This document shows positions 26,808 to 36,158 of a stretch of DNA of 64,000 nucleotides, one piece after another. The notes under the pieces are model-generated. The model saw only the letters and a list, made by a program, of their open reading frames with translations, was not told the DNA's origin and ran no database searches. Origin of the DNA: Leptolyngbya iicbica LK. GTDB taxonomy: Bacteria; Cyanobacteriota; Cyanobacteriia; Phormidesmidales; Phormidesmidaceae. Position 1 is the first letter of the stretch, and each line of letters opens with the position of its first letter. A program made the translations under genes and the position numbers. The DNA is taken from assembly GCF_004212215.1 (NCBI RefSeq), contig NZ_QVFV01000001.1, positions 1,616,014 to 1,680,013 of the forward strand. Reading direction: 5' to 3'.

Positions 26808-28766
26808 ATGTCCTCACTCCCGGAACTTTCGTCTCTACAGGCGCTCTCCCGTCGTAGTGTGCTCAAACTGTTCGGATTTGGTACGTTAGCCGCTGGTGTC
26901 GGCTACTCTCGATTTAGCAAACCGCAACCCACCATCCATCATCAAGATCGTTTGGCCTTGCCACGCCAACCCGGTCGCGACCTCAAGGCAGTGGTGATTG
27001 GTGGAGGCTTGGCGGGCCTCGCAGCCGCCTATGAGCTGAGCCAGCGGGGGGTGCGGGTCACTTTATTGGAGCGATCGCCCCAACTCGGCGGCAAAATCGC
27101 GAGTTGGCCGATCCAAGTCGGCGACGACCACTTCATGATGGAGCATGGCTTTCACGGCTTTTTTCCGCAGTATTACAACCTGTTTGGCCTGGTCGAAGAA
27201 CTCCAGATTCGGCAAAATTTTAAATCCCTCGACTATTATTCGGTCGTCTACAAAGACGGCTATCAGCCCGAAGTCTTTCGTCCCAGCCACTCGGCCTTTC
27301 CGTGGAATGTGGTGGATCTGGCCATTAATTCACCGAATCGCTTGAAGTGGGGCATCAACCTCGCCAAGCTCAAGCATTTGGAAGTCTTTCGAGAAATCAC
27401 TGGCTTCCGCACGCCCCAGAGTTTTGACCGCCTCGACCAAATGTCCGTCGCGGAATGGGTCAAGGAAGACTTCCCCCAAGGGCTCTACGACCTCTATTTT
27501 TTGCCCTTTGCCAAGTCCAGCCTGAATGCACCGGATGTGATGAGTGCGGGGGAACTGATGCAGTTCTTCCACTTCTATTTCTTTGGCAATCCGGAAGGGC
27601 TCGCTTTTAATGGCACCTGCCAGGACATGGGCCGCAGCCTCGTCGATCCCATCGTGGCGGCCATTGAAGACAATGGTGGTCAGGTGATTACTGGTGCTAC
27701 CGTGAGCCAACTCGGCTGGCAAGACCACAACATTCACCAAGTGACTTACCACCAGGGCTCGGTGGCGGCAAACCCGGTGGCCTTTTGGGTCGATCGCAAT
27801 CCGCTGCTGAGCACCGACGAGATGGAATACTTTGGGGCGGGCGATCGCGTCTTCAGTCACCAGCCTGGCACCCAAGAAGCGCTATCTCTCACCTGCACCC
27901 ACCAGGGCTGCACCGTGCAAAAAACGGTGCAAGTTAGTACCGACGGTGGCTACGCCTGTCCCTGCCACGGGGCCGTGTATGCCCAGGACGGCGAGGTCCT
28001 CGGGGGGCCTGCCCGTGAAAATCTCACCCGCTATCGGGTGGTCGATCGCCAGGGGGACCAAATTCAGCTCTTGGCCCAAGCGCCTGCCACGGGGGGAGCC
28101 ACCGACACTACAGTAGACGCCGATTACTTTGTGCTGGCCGCCGATATTCCCGGCATCAAACACTTGATGTCCCTTTCTCAAGGTCAGGTGGAGCCGACGG
28201 TGTCCCGTCAAGTCGAGCAGTTGCAGGTGGCCGATCCCTTTGCGGTGGGGCGGTTCTGGTTCGATCGCGACTTTGACTGGGAGCATAGCTGGTTCACCTC
28301 CCTCTCGGGCTATCGCTTGACGGACAGCATCACGCTGTATCACCGCATTCAAGAAGACTACATTGACTGGGCCGAGCGCACTGGGGGCAGCGTCGTCGAA
28401 CTCCATGCCTACTGCTACAAGGAAAAGGAATTTCCCACCCAGCAAGCGTTGCTCGACACCTTCCAGTCCGAACTATTCGAGATTGTCCCGACGTTGAAAG
28501 ACGCCACGCTGCTGCACAAGCAACTGGTGAATCAGAAAAACTTTGCGGGCTTTCCCCCCGGCAGCTATGGCGATCGCCCCGAAACCACCACCGCTGCTTC
28601 CAATCTGCTGTTCGCGGGCGACTGGGTCAAGATGCCCTTCCCTTGCGGCCTGATGGAACGGGCGGTGAGCAGCGGTCTGCTGGCGGCCAACGCCGTGTTG
28701 CAACAAGAGGGCGCCCAGCGTCGTCCCATTTTGTCAGTGAATCCCGAAGGCGTGCTCAAAATCTAG
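26808..28766 (+). CDS. cruE: CruE/CrtU-type beta-carotene desaturase/methyltransferase with Rieske domain
   Basis: A 652-residue FAD enzyme. An N-terminal twin-arginine motif (SRRSVLK, residues 14-20) precedes a hydrophobic stretch and suggests Tat export or membrane association. The FAD motif is VVIGGGLAGLAAAYEL (about 63-78). MEHGFHGFFPQYYNL is the signature of CrtU/CruE aromatic-ring-forming carotenoid enzymes. A Rieske [2Fe-2S] site is inserted in the middle: Cys363-x-His365 and Cys384-Pro-Cys386-His387 (CPCHGAVY). The family turns beta-ionone rings into aromatic rings by desaturation and methyl migration (isorenieratene or renierapurpurin formation). The Rieske oxygenase gene 65 bases downstream is probably co-transcribed and fits the synechoxanthin pathway. 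Assignment to CruE rather than a related amine-oxidase-like enzyme is likely but not certain. Confidence 0.8.
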   Translation: MSSLPELSSLQALSRRSVLKLFGFGTLAAGVGYSRFSKPQPTIHHQDRLALPRQPGRDLKAVVIGGGLAGLAAAYELSQRGVRVTLLERSPQLGGKIASWPIQVGDDHFMMEHGFHGFFPQYYNLFGLVEELQIRQNFKSLDYYSVVYKDGYQPEVFRPSHSAFPWNVVDLAINSPNRLKWGINLAKLKHLEVFREITGFRTPQSFDRLDQMSVAEWVKEDFPQGLYDLYFLPFAKSSLNAPDVMSAGELMQFFHFYFFGNPEGLAFNGTCQDMGRSLVDPIVAAIEDNGGQVITGATVSQLGWQDHNIHQVTYHQGSVAANPVAFWVDRNPLLSTDEMEYFGAGDRVFSHQPGTQEALSLTCTHQGCTVQKTVQVSTDGGYACPCHGAVYAQDGEVLGGPARENLTRYRVVDRQGDQIQLLAQAPATGGATDTTVDADYFVLAADIPGIKHLMSLSQGQVEPTVSRQVEQLQVADPFAVGRFWFDRDFDWEHSWFTSLSGYRLTDSITLYHRIQEDYIDWAERTGGSVVELHAYCYKEKEFPTQQALLDTFQSELFEIVPTLKDATLLHKQLVNQKNFAGFPPGSYGDRPETTTAASNLLFAGDWVKMPFPCGLMERAVSSGLLAANAVLQQEGAQRRPILSVNPEGVLKI

Positions 28767-28831
28767 CTGGTAGAATTTGCTCCAACCGTTTGCTGTTCTC
28801 GTCGTACTCGTGCTGAGGAGTCCCCTCCCCC

Positions 28832-29920
28832 ATGGTTGCTTTGCCCTCTCAATCTGGTGCTGATCTGACGGTTGCGGCGGGTGGTCGCCAAGATGTGCGA
28901 TCGCTCGGTCCCAACCCCAACCATTGGTACGTGGTCGCGCGATCGGCAGAAGTCACCGACCAACCGCTGGGCGCCACCTTTTGGGGGGAAGCGATCGTGC
29001 TGTATCGCGATACCGAAGGGCACATTCAAGCACTGGAAGATCGCTGTCCTCATCGCCAGGTCAAGCTCAGCGAGGGCGAAGTCACCGATGGCGAGCTGGA
29101 ATGCATTTATCACGGCTGGCGCTTTGACGCAGCGGGGCAGTGCAGCCACGTTCCTTACCTGGCCGACCATCAAAAGCTGCCGAGTTGTCAGCTCAAAACC
29201 TATCCTGTTCAAGATTTGAATGGGTTTGTGTGGCTATTTCCTGGCGATCGCGATCAGCTCGAACGGGAGAACATTCAACCGATGGGCCTGCCGGAGTGGG
29301 AGCACATCAACTACATCGCCAGCTTTACCGTCATCGATGTGGAGTCCCATTACTCATTTCTCATCGAAAACTTGATGGACATGTACCACGGGCGCTTGCA
29401 CGACGACCTGCAAGCCTGGGCTAATCCTGTGCTCGACACCTTAGAAGCGACCGACCAGCGGGTCGATGTGCTCTACAACGCCCAGAGCTACTACCGCATC
29501 GACAAAATTTGGTCGGTCTCCCAGCTCTTTATCCCGGCCCTGCGTCAGCTGCACCCTGAAGAGTTGCGCGTCAGTTATGTCTATCCCCACTGGGTCTCGA
29601 CTCTGGGGCAAGATTTCAAAATCTGCTGCCTCTTTTGCCCCATTAGCCCCACCCACACCCGCGCCTACCTGATCCATTTCACGTCACTCAAGCGGTTCCA
29701 TCGGCTGCACAAATTGCCCATGGCCTTTCGTCGCTTTGTCAAAAATCGCTTGTTTAATGCAGCGCAGGGGCTACTCGCCGGTCTCGTGAAGCAAGATGTG
29801 CTGATGCTGGAACAAGAGCAGGTCGCCTATCTCAAAAATCCTGACTACAAAGGCCCAGAGCTGAATCGTGCCCTGATCAACGTACAAAAGCTAATTCGCC
29901 AGCAAGCTCAGCAAGATTAA
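28832..29920 (+). CDS. Rieske non-haem iron oxygenase, CruH-like
   Basis: A 362-residue oxygenase. The N-terminal Rieske [2Fe-2S] ligands are Cys72 and His74 (CPHRQV) and Cys91 and His94 (CIYHGWRF). The catalytic domain carries a mononuclear iron motif at Asp183, His186 and His190 (ENLMDMYHGRLH). The family includes aromatic-ring dioxygenases, chlorophyllide a oxygenase and pheophorbide oxygenase. Because it follows the CruE-like gene on the same strand after only 65 bases, I suggest a role in oxidising ring methyl groups of aromatic carotenoids, as described for CruH in synechoxanthin synthesis. That is an inference from context. A REP palindrome starts at its stop codon and could end transcription. 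Confidence 0.82.
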   Translation: MVALPSQSGADLTVAAGGRQDVRSLGPNPNHWYVVARSAEVTDQPLGATFWGEAIVLYRDTEGHIQALEDRCPHRQVKLSEGEVTDGELECIYHGWRFDAAGQCSHVPYLADHQKLPSCQLKTYPVQDLNGFVWLFPGDRDQLERENIQPMGLPEWEHINYIASFTVIDVESHYSFLIENLMDMYHGRLHDDLQAWANPVLDTLEATDQRVDVLYNAQSYYRIDKIWSVSQLFIPALRQLHPEELRVSYVYPHWVSTLGQDFKICCLFCPISPTHTRAYLIHFTSLKRFHRLHKLPMAFRRFVKNRLFNAAQGLLAGLVKQDVLMLEQEQVAYLKNPDYKGPELNRALINVQKLIRQQAQQD

Positions 29921-29952
29921 GGGGACGCACCCTTTGAAAGGGTGCGTCCCCT
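29920..29952. repeat. REP-like 33-nt palindrome, left of the transposase
   Basis: AGGGGACGCACCCTTT at 29920-29935 is exactly inverted at 29937-29952, leaving a single G at the centre. A third, partial copy (GGGTGCATCCCCTTAA) lies directly to the right, at 29953-29968, so the block 29918-29968 is itself an imperfect inverted repeat. The same 33 bases recur at 30588-30620. Confidence 0.92.
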
Positions 29953-30013
29953 GGGTGCATCCCCTTAAGGAAGTGGGCATGCTGACCATGGAGACTTCTC
30001 AGGTTGCACCACC

Positions 30014-30580
30014 ATGCCCAGACGCCCGCGAGCCGTGAGCCCCGGCCACTACTACCACCTCTACAATCGCGGCAACAATCGGCAAATTATCTTCTTTGAG
30101 CGGGCCAACTATCTGTTCTTTTTGCAGCAGTTTCGCCATTACGTCGCCACCGCCACGGTTCACGTCGTCGCTTACTGCCTCATGCCCAATCACTACCACT
30201 TTTTGATTTACTTGCGAGCCGCCGACCTCGACGCCGCCATGCGACGCCTCACCCTGTCCTACACCAACGCCATCAACCGCCGCTACGATTGCTGCGGCAG
30301 TCTGTTTCAGGGGCGGTTTCAGACCTTGCCCGTCGATCGCGATGACTATTTGCTGCACTTGACGCGCTACATTCACCTCAATCCCGTGAAAGCGGGGCTG
30401 GTGGCGCATCCCGCCGAGTGGGAGTTTTCAAGCTATGTAGACTATGTCGAGCTGCGGGCGGGCACTTTACCGCAACGGGAAGCCGTGCTGGCACAGGCGG
30501 GTTCCGTCACCACCTATCGGCAATTCGTCGAGCAGGACAGTCCGCCCGATCGCTCCATCCAGCACTTGATGTTTGATTAA
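30014..30580 (+). CDS. REP-associated tyrosine transposase (RAYT, IS200-like)
   Basis: A 188-residue single-strand DNA transposase of the Y1 HUH superfamily. The start of the fold is YHLYNRGNNRQ. The metal-binding HUH motif is His60 and His62 (MPNHYHFL), and the catalytic tyrosine is probably Tyr119 in LTRYIHLNPVKAGLV. These features and the length fit RAYT/TnpA-REP proteins, which are thought to spread REP palindromes and rarely move themselves. Consistent with this, identical 33-nt palindromes lie 62 bases upstream of its start and 8 bases after its stop. All catalytic residues are intact, so it may be active. Confidence 0.93.
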   Translation: MPRRPRAVSPGHYYHLYNRGNNRQIIFFERANYLFFLQQFRHYVATATVHVVAYCLMPNHYHFLIYLRAADLDAAMRRLTLSYTNAINRRYDCCGSLFQGRFQTLPVDRDDYLLHLTRYIHLNPVKAGLVAHPAEWEFSSYVDYVELRAGTLPQREAVLAQAGSVTTYRQFVEQDSPPDRSIQHLMFD

Positions 30581-30587
30581 GGGGCAA

Positions 30588-30644
30588 AGGGGACGCACCC
30601 TTTGAAAGGGTGCGTCCCCTGGAGGCTGAAAGGGTGCGTTCCCT
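30588..30644. repeat. REP-like palindrome plus half copy, right of the transposase
   Basis: The 33 bases at 30588-30620 are identical to those at 29920-29952. Eight bases later, 30629-30644 (AAAGGGTGCGTTCCCT) repeats one arm with a single change. The block ends just before the stop codon of the minus-strand ABC ATPase gene. Confidence 0.9.
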
Positions 30645-30649
30645 TGTTT

Positions 30650-31936
30650 TTAGGGAAAGAGGGCGGTATCGGTGGTGGCGTCGAAGAGGTGGACTTTGTC
30701 CGGGGCGATCGCCAACCACAGCTCTTCCCCAATCTCAAAAGTGCGATCGGGCTCCACCCGGACTTGCAGAGTGTCTGCCCCAAACTGCACCGCCAAATAA
30801 GTTTCACTGCCCAACGCTTCAATGCGGCGGACGTGGACTTGCAGGTTTTTGGGCGCGGGAGAGCTGAGGGTGAAATGTTCGGGACGCACGCCGAGAATGG
30901 CGGCTTGACCGTCGTAGGGTTTCAGGGTGTCTTCCCACTCACCAGGCAGGGTCAGGCGAAAGTCCGGATGAGACACCAGCAGCGGGGCCTGAACTTGCAC
31001 CGGCAAAAAGTTCATCGGCGGCGAGCCAATAAAGGCGGCCACAAAGCGGTTGGCGGGACGGCGATACAGTTCCAGCGGGGTCGAGCACTGCTGAATTTGT
31101 CCGGCATTCATCACCGCGATGCGATCGCCCATGGTCATTGCTTCCACCTGGTCGTGGGTGACGTAAATGGTGGTGATGCCCAGTTGCCGTTGCAGGTTCA
31201 CAATTTGGGCACGGGTTTCCGTGCGCAGCTTGGCGTCCAAGTTCGACAGCGGCTCATCCATCAAAAAGACCTGGGGATTGCGGGCGATCGCCCGTCCCAA
31301 CGCCACTCGCTGCTTTTGCCCCCCCGAGAGCTGACGGGGCAAGCGGTTCAGCAAACTATCAATTTGCAGCATTTGGGCGACCGATCGCACCCGCTGATCG
31401 ATCAGCTTGTCCGCTGGAGCCAAATACCGCAATCCTTTGGGCAGGCGTCGCGTCGCGCCAGAGAGGGCCGTTTGCCAACGGGTGCGGTTGGCCAGCGCTT
31501 GTTGCAATTGCTGATTGGCGTCGAGTTCCGCATTCACAGGGGCATCACTCGGCTCGGCTAAGAGCTGGGCGCGACTACCCCCCATGCGTCGCAGACCAAA
31601 CGCGAGATTGTCGTACACCGTCAGGTGCGGATACAGCGCATAACTTTGGAACACCATGGCAATGTCCCGCTGCTTGGGCGGCAGTTGGTTCACCTGGCGA
31701 TCGCCCACCCAAATATTGCCCGCCGTAATTTCTTCCAACCCCGAAATCAAGCGCAGCAGGGTGCTTTTGCCGCAGCCCGACGGCCCCACCAGCACCATAA
31801 ATTCGCCATCCGGCACTTTCAGATTGATGCGCCGCAGCACGGCCTGTTCCGCCGCCGTTTCGCCGTCCTCACTCGACTGCGCCCGACTTTGCCCCACAAA
31901 GGTTTTGTACAAATTTTCTAGGACAACCTGCGCCAC
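30650..31936 (-). CDS. ABC transporter ATP-binding protein, MalK/UgpC family
   Basis: A 428-residue ATPase that energises a sugar or polyol importer. It has Walker A GPSGCGKST, the Q-loop MVFQSYALYPHLTV, signature LSGGQKQRVALGRAIARNPQ, Walker B VFLMDEPLSNLDAK and the H-loop TIYVTHDQVEAMTMG, followed by a C-terminal OB-fold regulatory domain (VRPEHF). The GTG at 31936 is preferred because GGAGGAG sits just upstream; an ATG at 31975 would add 13 residues. An extra stretch of about 65 residues lies between FGLRRM and the signature region (contains GATRRLPKGLRYLAPADK) and is unusual for MalK-type ATPases. No permease or binding-protein genes are adjacent, so it may serve several transporters. Confidence 0.9.
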   Translation of the reverse strand: MAQVVLENLYKTFVGQSRAQSSEDGETAAEQAVLRRINLKVPDGEFMVLVGPSGCGKSTLLRLISGLEEITAGNIWVGDRQVNQLPPKQRDIAMVFQSYALYPHLTVYDNLAFGLRRMGGSRAQLLAEPSDAPVNAELDANQQLQQALANRTRWQTALSGATRRLPKGLRYLAPADKLIDQRVRSVAQMLQIDSLLNRLPRQLSGGQKQRVALGRAIARNPQVFLMDEPLSNLDAKLRTETRAQIVNLQRQLGITTIYVTHDQVEAMTMGDRIAVMNAGQIQQCSTPLELYRRPANRFVAAFIGSPPMNFLPVQVQAPLLVSHPDFRLTLPGEWEDTLKPYDGQAAILGVRPEHFTLSSPAPKNLQVHVRRIEALGSETYLAVQFGADTLQVRVEPDRTFEIGEELWLAIAPDKVHLFDATTDTALFP

Positions 31937-32015
31937 GGTGGATGGCTCCTCCACGAATCTTGATCGATGTGCCAATCCGGAACCAGAGAGTCCGGCAGGG
32001 GTTGGCTAGCAGCAA

Positions 32016-34559
32016 CTACTCTTCAGAATCGTCATCGCTGGCCGTATTGGTCTCATTATCAACCAAGGCGGTCAGCGTAACGGTCTCAATTCTTTCACCT
32101 TTGGCAAATTTGCTCAGGCGATAATTGGTCGGGGTGTCGCGGCCCTGGCGGGGAATCGTATCAATGGGAATTTGCGCACAGCGGGTCTGGGAGGTCACCA
32201 CCGTCATTTCCCCATTGAGGGGACTGGGGGCGATCGCCACCAGATGATCCGTCTTTTGCTTGAACAAGAACGCCTGAGTACCAATGCCGCCCCGCGCCCC
32301 CAGGTGAATGCCGCCAATGGGCAGTCGTTTGGCAAAACCCGCCGCCGACACCATCAACACACAATCATCCGCTTGCTGAATGCGGACACAGCCCACAATG
32401 CTCTCTTGTTTGCGCAGGCGCAGCGCTTGTGGCCCCTGGGCGGTGCGGCCCATCACGGGTAAGTTCTCATCATTCACCGCAAACCGAATCAATCGTCCCC
32501 CCGACGTGGCGATCGCCAGTTCTTCGTCGGCCTGCACCAACGTGATAAACGCCAGTTCGTCGCCTTTTTTCAACTTGACAGCGGTGAGGCCCCGCCCCGT
32601 CAGATTTTGAAAATCTGACAGCGGCACCCGCTTAATTTTGCCAAGCCGGGTCAACAACACCAAATCGTGGGTCAGTGCGGCTTCTGTGAGCACCAGATGG
32701 GTGGCGATCGCCTCCGGGTCGCTACCCGCCGAATTGGGCAACAGGTTGACCAGCGGCACCCCTTTAGACTGACGCGACGTTTGGGGAATCTCGCCCACAG
32801 TGAGGGTGAAAGCCTTGCCGTCGCGGGTCAGCACCAGCAACTCTTCGGCAGTATTCGCCGCCTCTGTCTGCAACGTCGGATCTTCTTCTTCTTGGAATTC
32901 CTGGCGATCGCGGTCATTTTGACGGGCCTGTCGGCGCTGATAGGCGCGAGTGGTGGAGCGGCGCACATAGCCCTTTTGGCTAAATTCCAGCACAACGTCT
33001 TCTTCTTTGTGTTCCGCGAGAATTTCTGCCAATTGCTCGGTTTCTTCCTGACGTTCTGCCTCACTTTGAATGCGAGTACGCCGCTCATCACCGAACTTTT
33101 TCTTCAGCGATCGCAGCTCTTTCTTCAGCGCCTTCAGCAACTCATTGCGATCGTTCAGCAACCGCAACAGTTCATCCCGATGGGCGGTGAGTTCGTCATA
33201 TTCCGTTTGCAGATTCTGCCGTTCCAACCCCGTCAACCGCCGCAACGGCATGGCGAGAATGGCATCACACTGGCGATCGCTTAACTCGAAGGCCTCTCCC
33301 AGCGACACCTTAGCCGTGGTGCCATCCGGCGCATGACGGAGGATGTCAATCAGCTGATCCAGATTTTCCAGCGCCCGAATCAAGCCCTCCACGATGTGCA
33401 GGCGGTTTTCTGTCTTTTCCAGGTCATACCGATACTGGCGCACCAGCGTTTGCTCGCGAAAGTTGAGAAACGCGTTCAGCATCTCTCGCAACGACATCTG
33501 CTGCGGCTGACCATTGTCCAGAGCCAGCATGATCGCCCCAAAGTTATGCTGCAACTGGGTTTGGCGATACAGCGCACTGAGCACCACTTCCGGCTGCGTT
33601 TCGCGCTTGAGTTCGATGACGACGCGCATCCCCTCGCGATCGCTCTCATCCCGAATGTCGGCAATGCCCTCTAAGCGACCGTTGTTGACCAGGTCGGCGA
33701 CCTTCTCAATCCACCCCGCTTTGTTGACCTGATACGGCAGCTCCGTCACGATAATCGCCGTCCGTCGCTGTCGTCCGCGACCGGGTCGCACCTCCTCCAG
33801 TTGGGTGATGCCCCGCACGGGAATGCTGCCGCGTCCGGTACGGTAGGCATCCTGCACCCCTTTGGCATCAATGATTTCACCCCCAGTGGGAAAGTCCGGG
33901 CCAGGGATCAGCTCAAATAACCGCTCATCAGAGAGGGTGGGGCGATCGATCAGCGCAATCAACCCATCTACTACCTCTCCCAGATTGTGGGGCGGAATGT
34001 TGGTCGCCATGCCCACCGCAATGCCCGACGAGCCATTCAGTAACAGGTTCGGCAATTGCGCCGGGAGCACAATCGGCTCTTGCTGCGAGTTGTCAAAGTT
34101 GTCGATAAAATCGACCGTCGCCTCGCCAATGTTGTCCAACAGCGACTCAAAACTGACGGCGGCCAAGCGCGTCTCGGTATAACGCATCGCCGCCGGGGGG
34201 TCGTTGTCCACCGAGCCAAAGTTGCCGTGCCCCGCCAGCAACGGGTACCGACTGGAAAAATCCTGCACCATGCGCACCAGGGCGTCATACACCGCCTGGT
34301 CACCGTGGGGGTGATATTTACCCAGCACATCCCCCACCACGCGGGCGCATTTACGAAAGGGGCGATCGGGGCTCAAGCCCAACTCGTACATGGCGTAGAG
34401 AATGCGACGATGCACGGGTTTCAGCCCGTCGCGCACATCGGGTAAGGCCCGCCCGACGATGACACTCATGGCGTATTCCAGATAGGAGCGCTGCACCTCA
34501 GTATGCAGAGGGGTCGGCACGACCTGCCCAGATGAAAGTATGTTGAGTTGATCCGCCAT
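32016..34559 (-). CDS. gyrA: type IIA topoisomerase subunit A (GyrA/ParC homologue)
   Basis: An 847-residue DNA breakage-reunion subunit. The catalytic tyrosine is Tyr127 in [10 protein letters not shown], with the conserved HPHGD loop before it. The C-terminal half contains beta-pinwheel repeats ([46 protein letters not shown]). Two features are atypical for gyrase. First, where E. coli GyrA has the GyrA box QRRGGKG this protein has [14 protein letters not shown], so the box needed for DNA wrapping seems lost. Second, the position of quinolone-resistance Ser83 is Gln88 ([10 protein letters not shown]). Cyanobacteria often have two GyrA-like proteins; this could be the ParC-like one. The gyrA symbol is used for the family only. 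The subunit B gene is not in the window. Confidence 0.9.
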   Translation of the reverse strand: MADQLNILSSGQVVPTPLHTEVQRSYLEYAMSVIVGRALPDVRDGLKPVHRRILYAMYELGLSPDRPFRKCARVVGDVLGKYHPHGDQAVYDALVRMVQDFSSRYPLLAGHGNFGSVDNDPPAAMRYTETRLAAVSFESLLDNIGEATVDFIDNFDNSQQEPIVLPAQLPNLLLNGSSGIAVGMATNIPPHNLGEVVDGLIALIDRPTLSDERLFELIPGPDFPTGGEIIDAKGVQDAYRTGRGSIPVRGITQLEEVRPGRGRQRRTAIIVTELPYQVNKAGWIEKVADLVNNGRLEGIADIRDESDREGMRVVIELKRETQPEVVLSALYRQTQLQHNFGAIMLALDNGQPQQMSLREMLNAFLNFREQTLVRQYRYDLEKTENRLHIVEGLIRALENLDQLIDILRHAPDGTTAKVSLGEAFELSDRQCDAILAMPLRRLTGLERQNLQTEYDELTAHRDELLRLLNDRNELLKALKKELRSLKKKFGDERRTRIQSEAERQEETEQLAEILAEHKEEDVVLEFSQKGYVRRSTTRAYQRRQARQNDRDRQEFQEEEDPTLQTEAANTAEELLVLTRDGKAFTLTVGEIPQTSRQSKGVPLVNLLPNSAGSDPEAIATHLVLTEAALTHDLVLLTRLGKIKRVPLSDFQNLTGRGLTAVKLKKGDELAFITLVQADEELAIATSGGRLIRFAVNDENLPVMGRTAQGPQALRLRKQESIVGCVRIQQADDCVLMVSAAGFAKRLPIGGIHLGARGGIGTQAFLFKQKTDHLVAIAPSPLNGEMTVVTSQTRCAQIPIDTIPRQGRDTPTNYRLSKFAKGERIETVTLTALVDNETNTASDDDSEE

Positions 34560-34779
34560 GAATCCCGGTCCTCTGAAATTGGGAATTAATAGATTGTTCA
34601 GCCTGCATTGGGCCTAACAATACAGGCACTAACAATGCTGTAAGGTAAAGGCAAATGTCGCCAGTTTGCAATATCTTGCAGCTAGGATTAATTCATGCCT
34701 TGATTGCGTGATGATTCACACTGGGCAATGTAGCAAGATTTGACCCCGCTCTGAGGCTGACGCCGTTAAAGGAAGTACC

Positions 34780-35178
34780 ATGAAGACCGTTCTCATTGTC
34801 GAAGATGACATGATTAACGCCCGTGTGTTTTCGAAGATTTTGTCAAAACGGGGCGGTTTTGACGTTAAACACACGGAAGATGTGGCCGAGGTGATGGAAA
34901 TCGCACGCGATCGCCAAGCCGATATCATTTTGATGGATGTCTCCTTATCGCACAGTCTGTTTGAGGGCAAGCCCGTCGATGGCATCAAAATCACCCAAAT
35001 GCTAAAAGCCGATCCGGTCACCGCTGACCTCCCCGTCATTTTGGTCACCGCCCACGCCATGCAGGGCGATCGCGAAAATTTCCTTGCCCAAAGCGGAGCC
35101 GATGGCTACATCAGCAAACCCGTGATTGACCATCAAAAGTTTATTGATGACATTTCGGCCCTGATGCCGCAATCATAA
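34780..35178 (+). CDS. CheY-like single-domain response regulator
   Basis: A 132-residue receiver domain with no output domain. Asp9 and Asp10 (IVEDD), phosphoacceptor Asp53 (IILMDVSLS), the conserved Thr (VILVTAHAM) and Lys (YISKPV) are all present. A small insertion after the phosphorylation site (SHSLFEGKPVDG) distinguishes it from standard CheY. It probably relays phosphate in a multistep phosphorelay or alters a partner by protein contact; this is inferred from the architecture. It is divergent from the gyrA homologue and has no kinase neighbour. The ATG follows AAAGGAAGTACC, a good ribosome-binding site. Confidence 0.92.
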   Translation: MKTVLIVEDDMINARVFSKILSKRGGFDVKHTEDVAEVMEIARDRQADIILMDVSLSHSLFEGKPVDGIKITQMLKADPVTADLPVILVTAHAMQGDRENFLAQSGADGYISKPVIDHQKFIDDISALMPQS

Positions 35179-35388
35179 CAGTATACTTGTACTATTTCGC
35201 AAGTATTCACGAGCTTTTTGTTAACTGCTCTGGCTGACACCGAGAACTGACGCTGCCCCTACAAAGGTGATTTAAAGAGCCTTCCTGATCGTCGGGGTGA
35301 GGCAGTGCCTCACCCCGACAGCAACCTTGAGGTCTTGAGGAAATTACCCTCACACTCTGCTACCCTCACATCCTGCCGCCCTGTCCCC

Positions 35389-36138
35389 ATGCAACTCCAC
35401 CTCTCCACCTGGCCCGAAATCGAAGCCTACCTGCAAACTTCGCAGGGCATTATTTTTCCCATTGGCTCGACCGAGCAGCATGGCCCCACGGGGCTCATCG
35501 GCACTGATGCCATTTGCGCAGAAACCGTGGCGCGGGGCGTGGGCGAAGAAACCGGAGCCGTGATTGGCCCCACCATTAACGTGGGCATGGCGCTGCACCA
35601 CACCGCCTTTCCTGGCAGCATGAGTCTGCGACCCAGTACGCTCATCGCGCTGATTCAAGACTATGTAAAACCGCTAGCCCGCTATGGGTTTGAGCGGTTC
35701 TTTTTCATTAACGGGCACGGTGGCAATGTGGCGACACTCAAGGCCGCTTTCTCAGAAACGTATGCCCATCTGGCCGATCTAGGGCTGGAAAATTCAGGAC
35801 GGGTACGATGCAAGGTCGCGAACTGGTACATGGCGCGCTCGGTGTATGCGATCGCGAAGGAACTCTACGGCCACCAAGAAGGCTCCCACGCCACCCCCAG
35901 CGAAGTCGCCCTGACCCAATTCGCCTATCCTGACCACATCAAACAGGCCGAACTGAACCCGCAAATCGCCCCGTCGGGCTACCCCATCTACAGCGCCACC
36001 GATTTTCGCCAGCATTATCCCGATGGCCGCATGGGCTCTAACCCCGCCCTCGCCACCCCCGAGCACGGTCAGCGCTTGTACGAAGCCGCTGTCAAAGAAC
36101 TCAGCAGTGACTATCTGCAATTTCTCGCCGCCGAGTAA
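35389..36138 (+). CDS. creatininase family amidohydrolase
   Basis: A 249-residue metal-dependent hydrolase of the creatininase/formamide hydrolase fold. Likely metal ligands are Glu29 and His31 in GSTEQHGP, Asp40 in LIGTDA, the His in FINGHGGNVATL, and a Glu in the EGSHATPSE segment. The family includes creatininase, mycofactocin-system MftE and F420-related or riboflavin-related amidohydrolases; substrate specificity cannot be read here. The ATG at 35389 starts the conserved fold; an upstream ATG at 35305 would add 28 unrelated residues encoded by a C-rich tract. That tract shares a 12-base string with the one before the LRR-Roc-COR-TIR gene. Confidence 0.88.
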   Translation: MQLHLSTWPEIEAYLQTSQGIIFPIGSTEQHGPTGLIGTDAICAETVARGVGEETGAVIGPTINVGMALHHTAFPGSMSLRPSTLIALIQDYVKPLARYGFERFFFINGHGGNVATLKAAFSETYAHLADLGLENSGRVRCKVANWYMARSVYAIAKELYGHQEGSHATPSEVALTQFAYPDHIKQAELNPQIAPSGYPIYSATDFRQHYPDGRMGSNPALATPEHGQRLYEAAVKELSSDYLQFLAAE

Positions 36139-36158
36139 GGCGATCGCGGTACCCAACA

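Noticed and set aside
27330..28445. Two long open frames opposite the cruE-like gene
   Set aside because: Complementary-strand shadows in G+C-rich coding sequence; no start signals or motifs.
30602..31561. 319-codon open frame opposite the ABC ATPase
   Set aside because: It overlaps the ATPase gene almost completely and begins in the REP palindrome; no recognisable domain.
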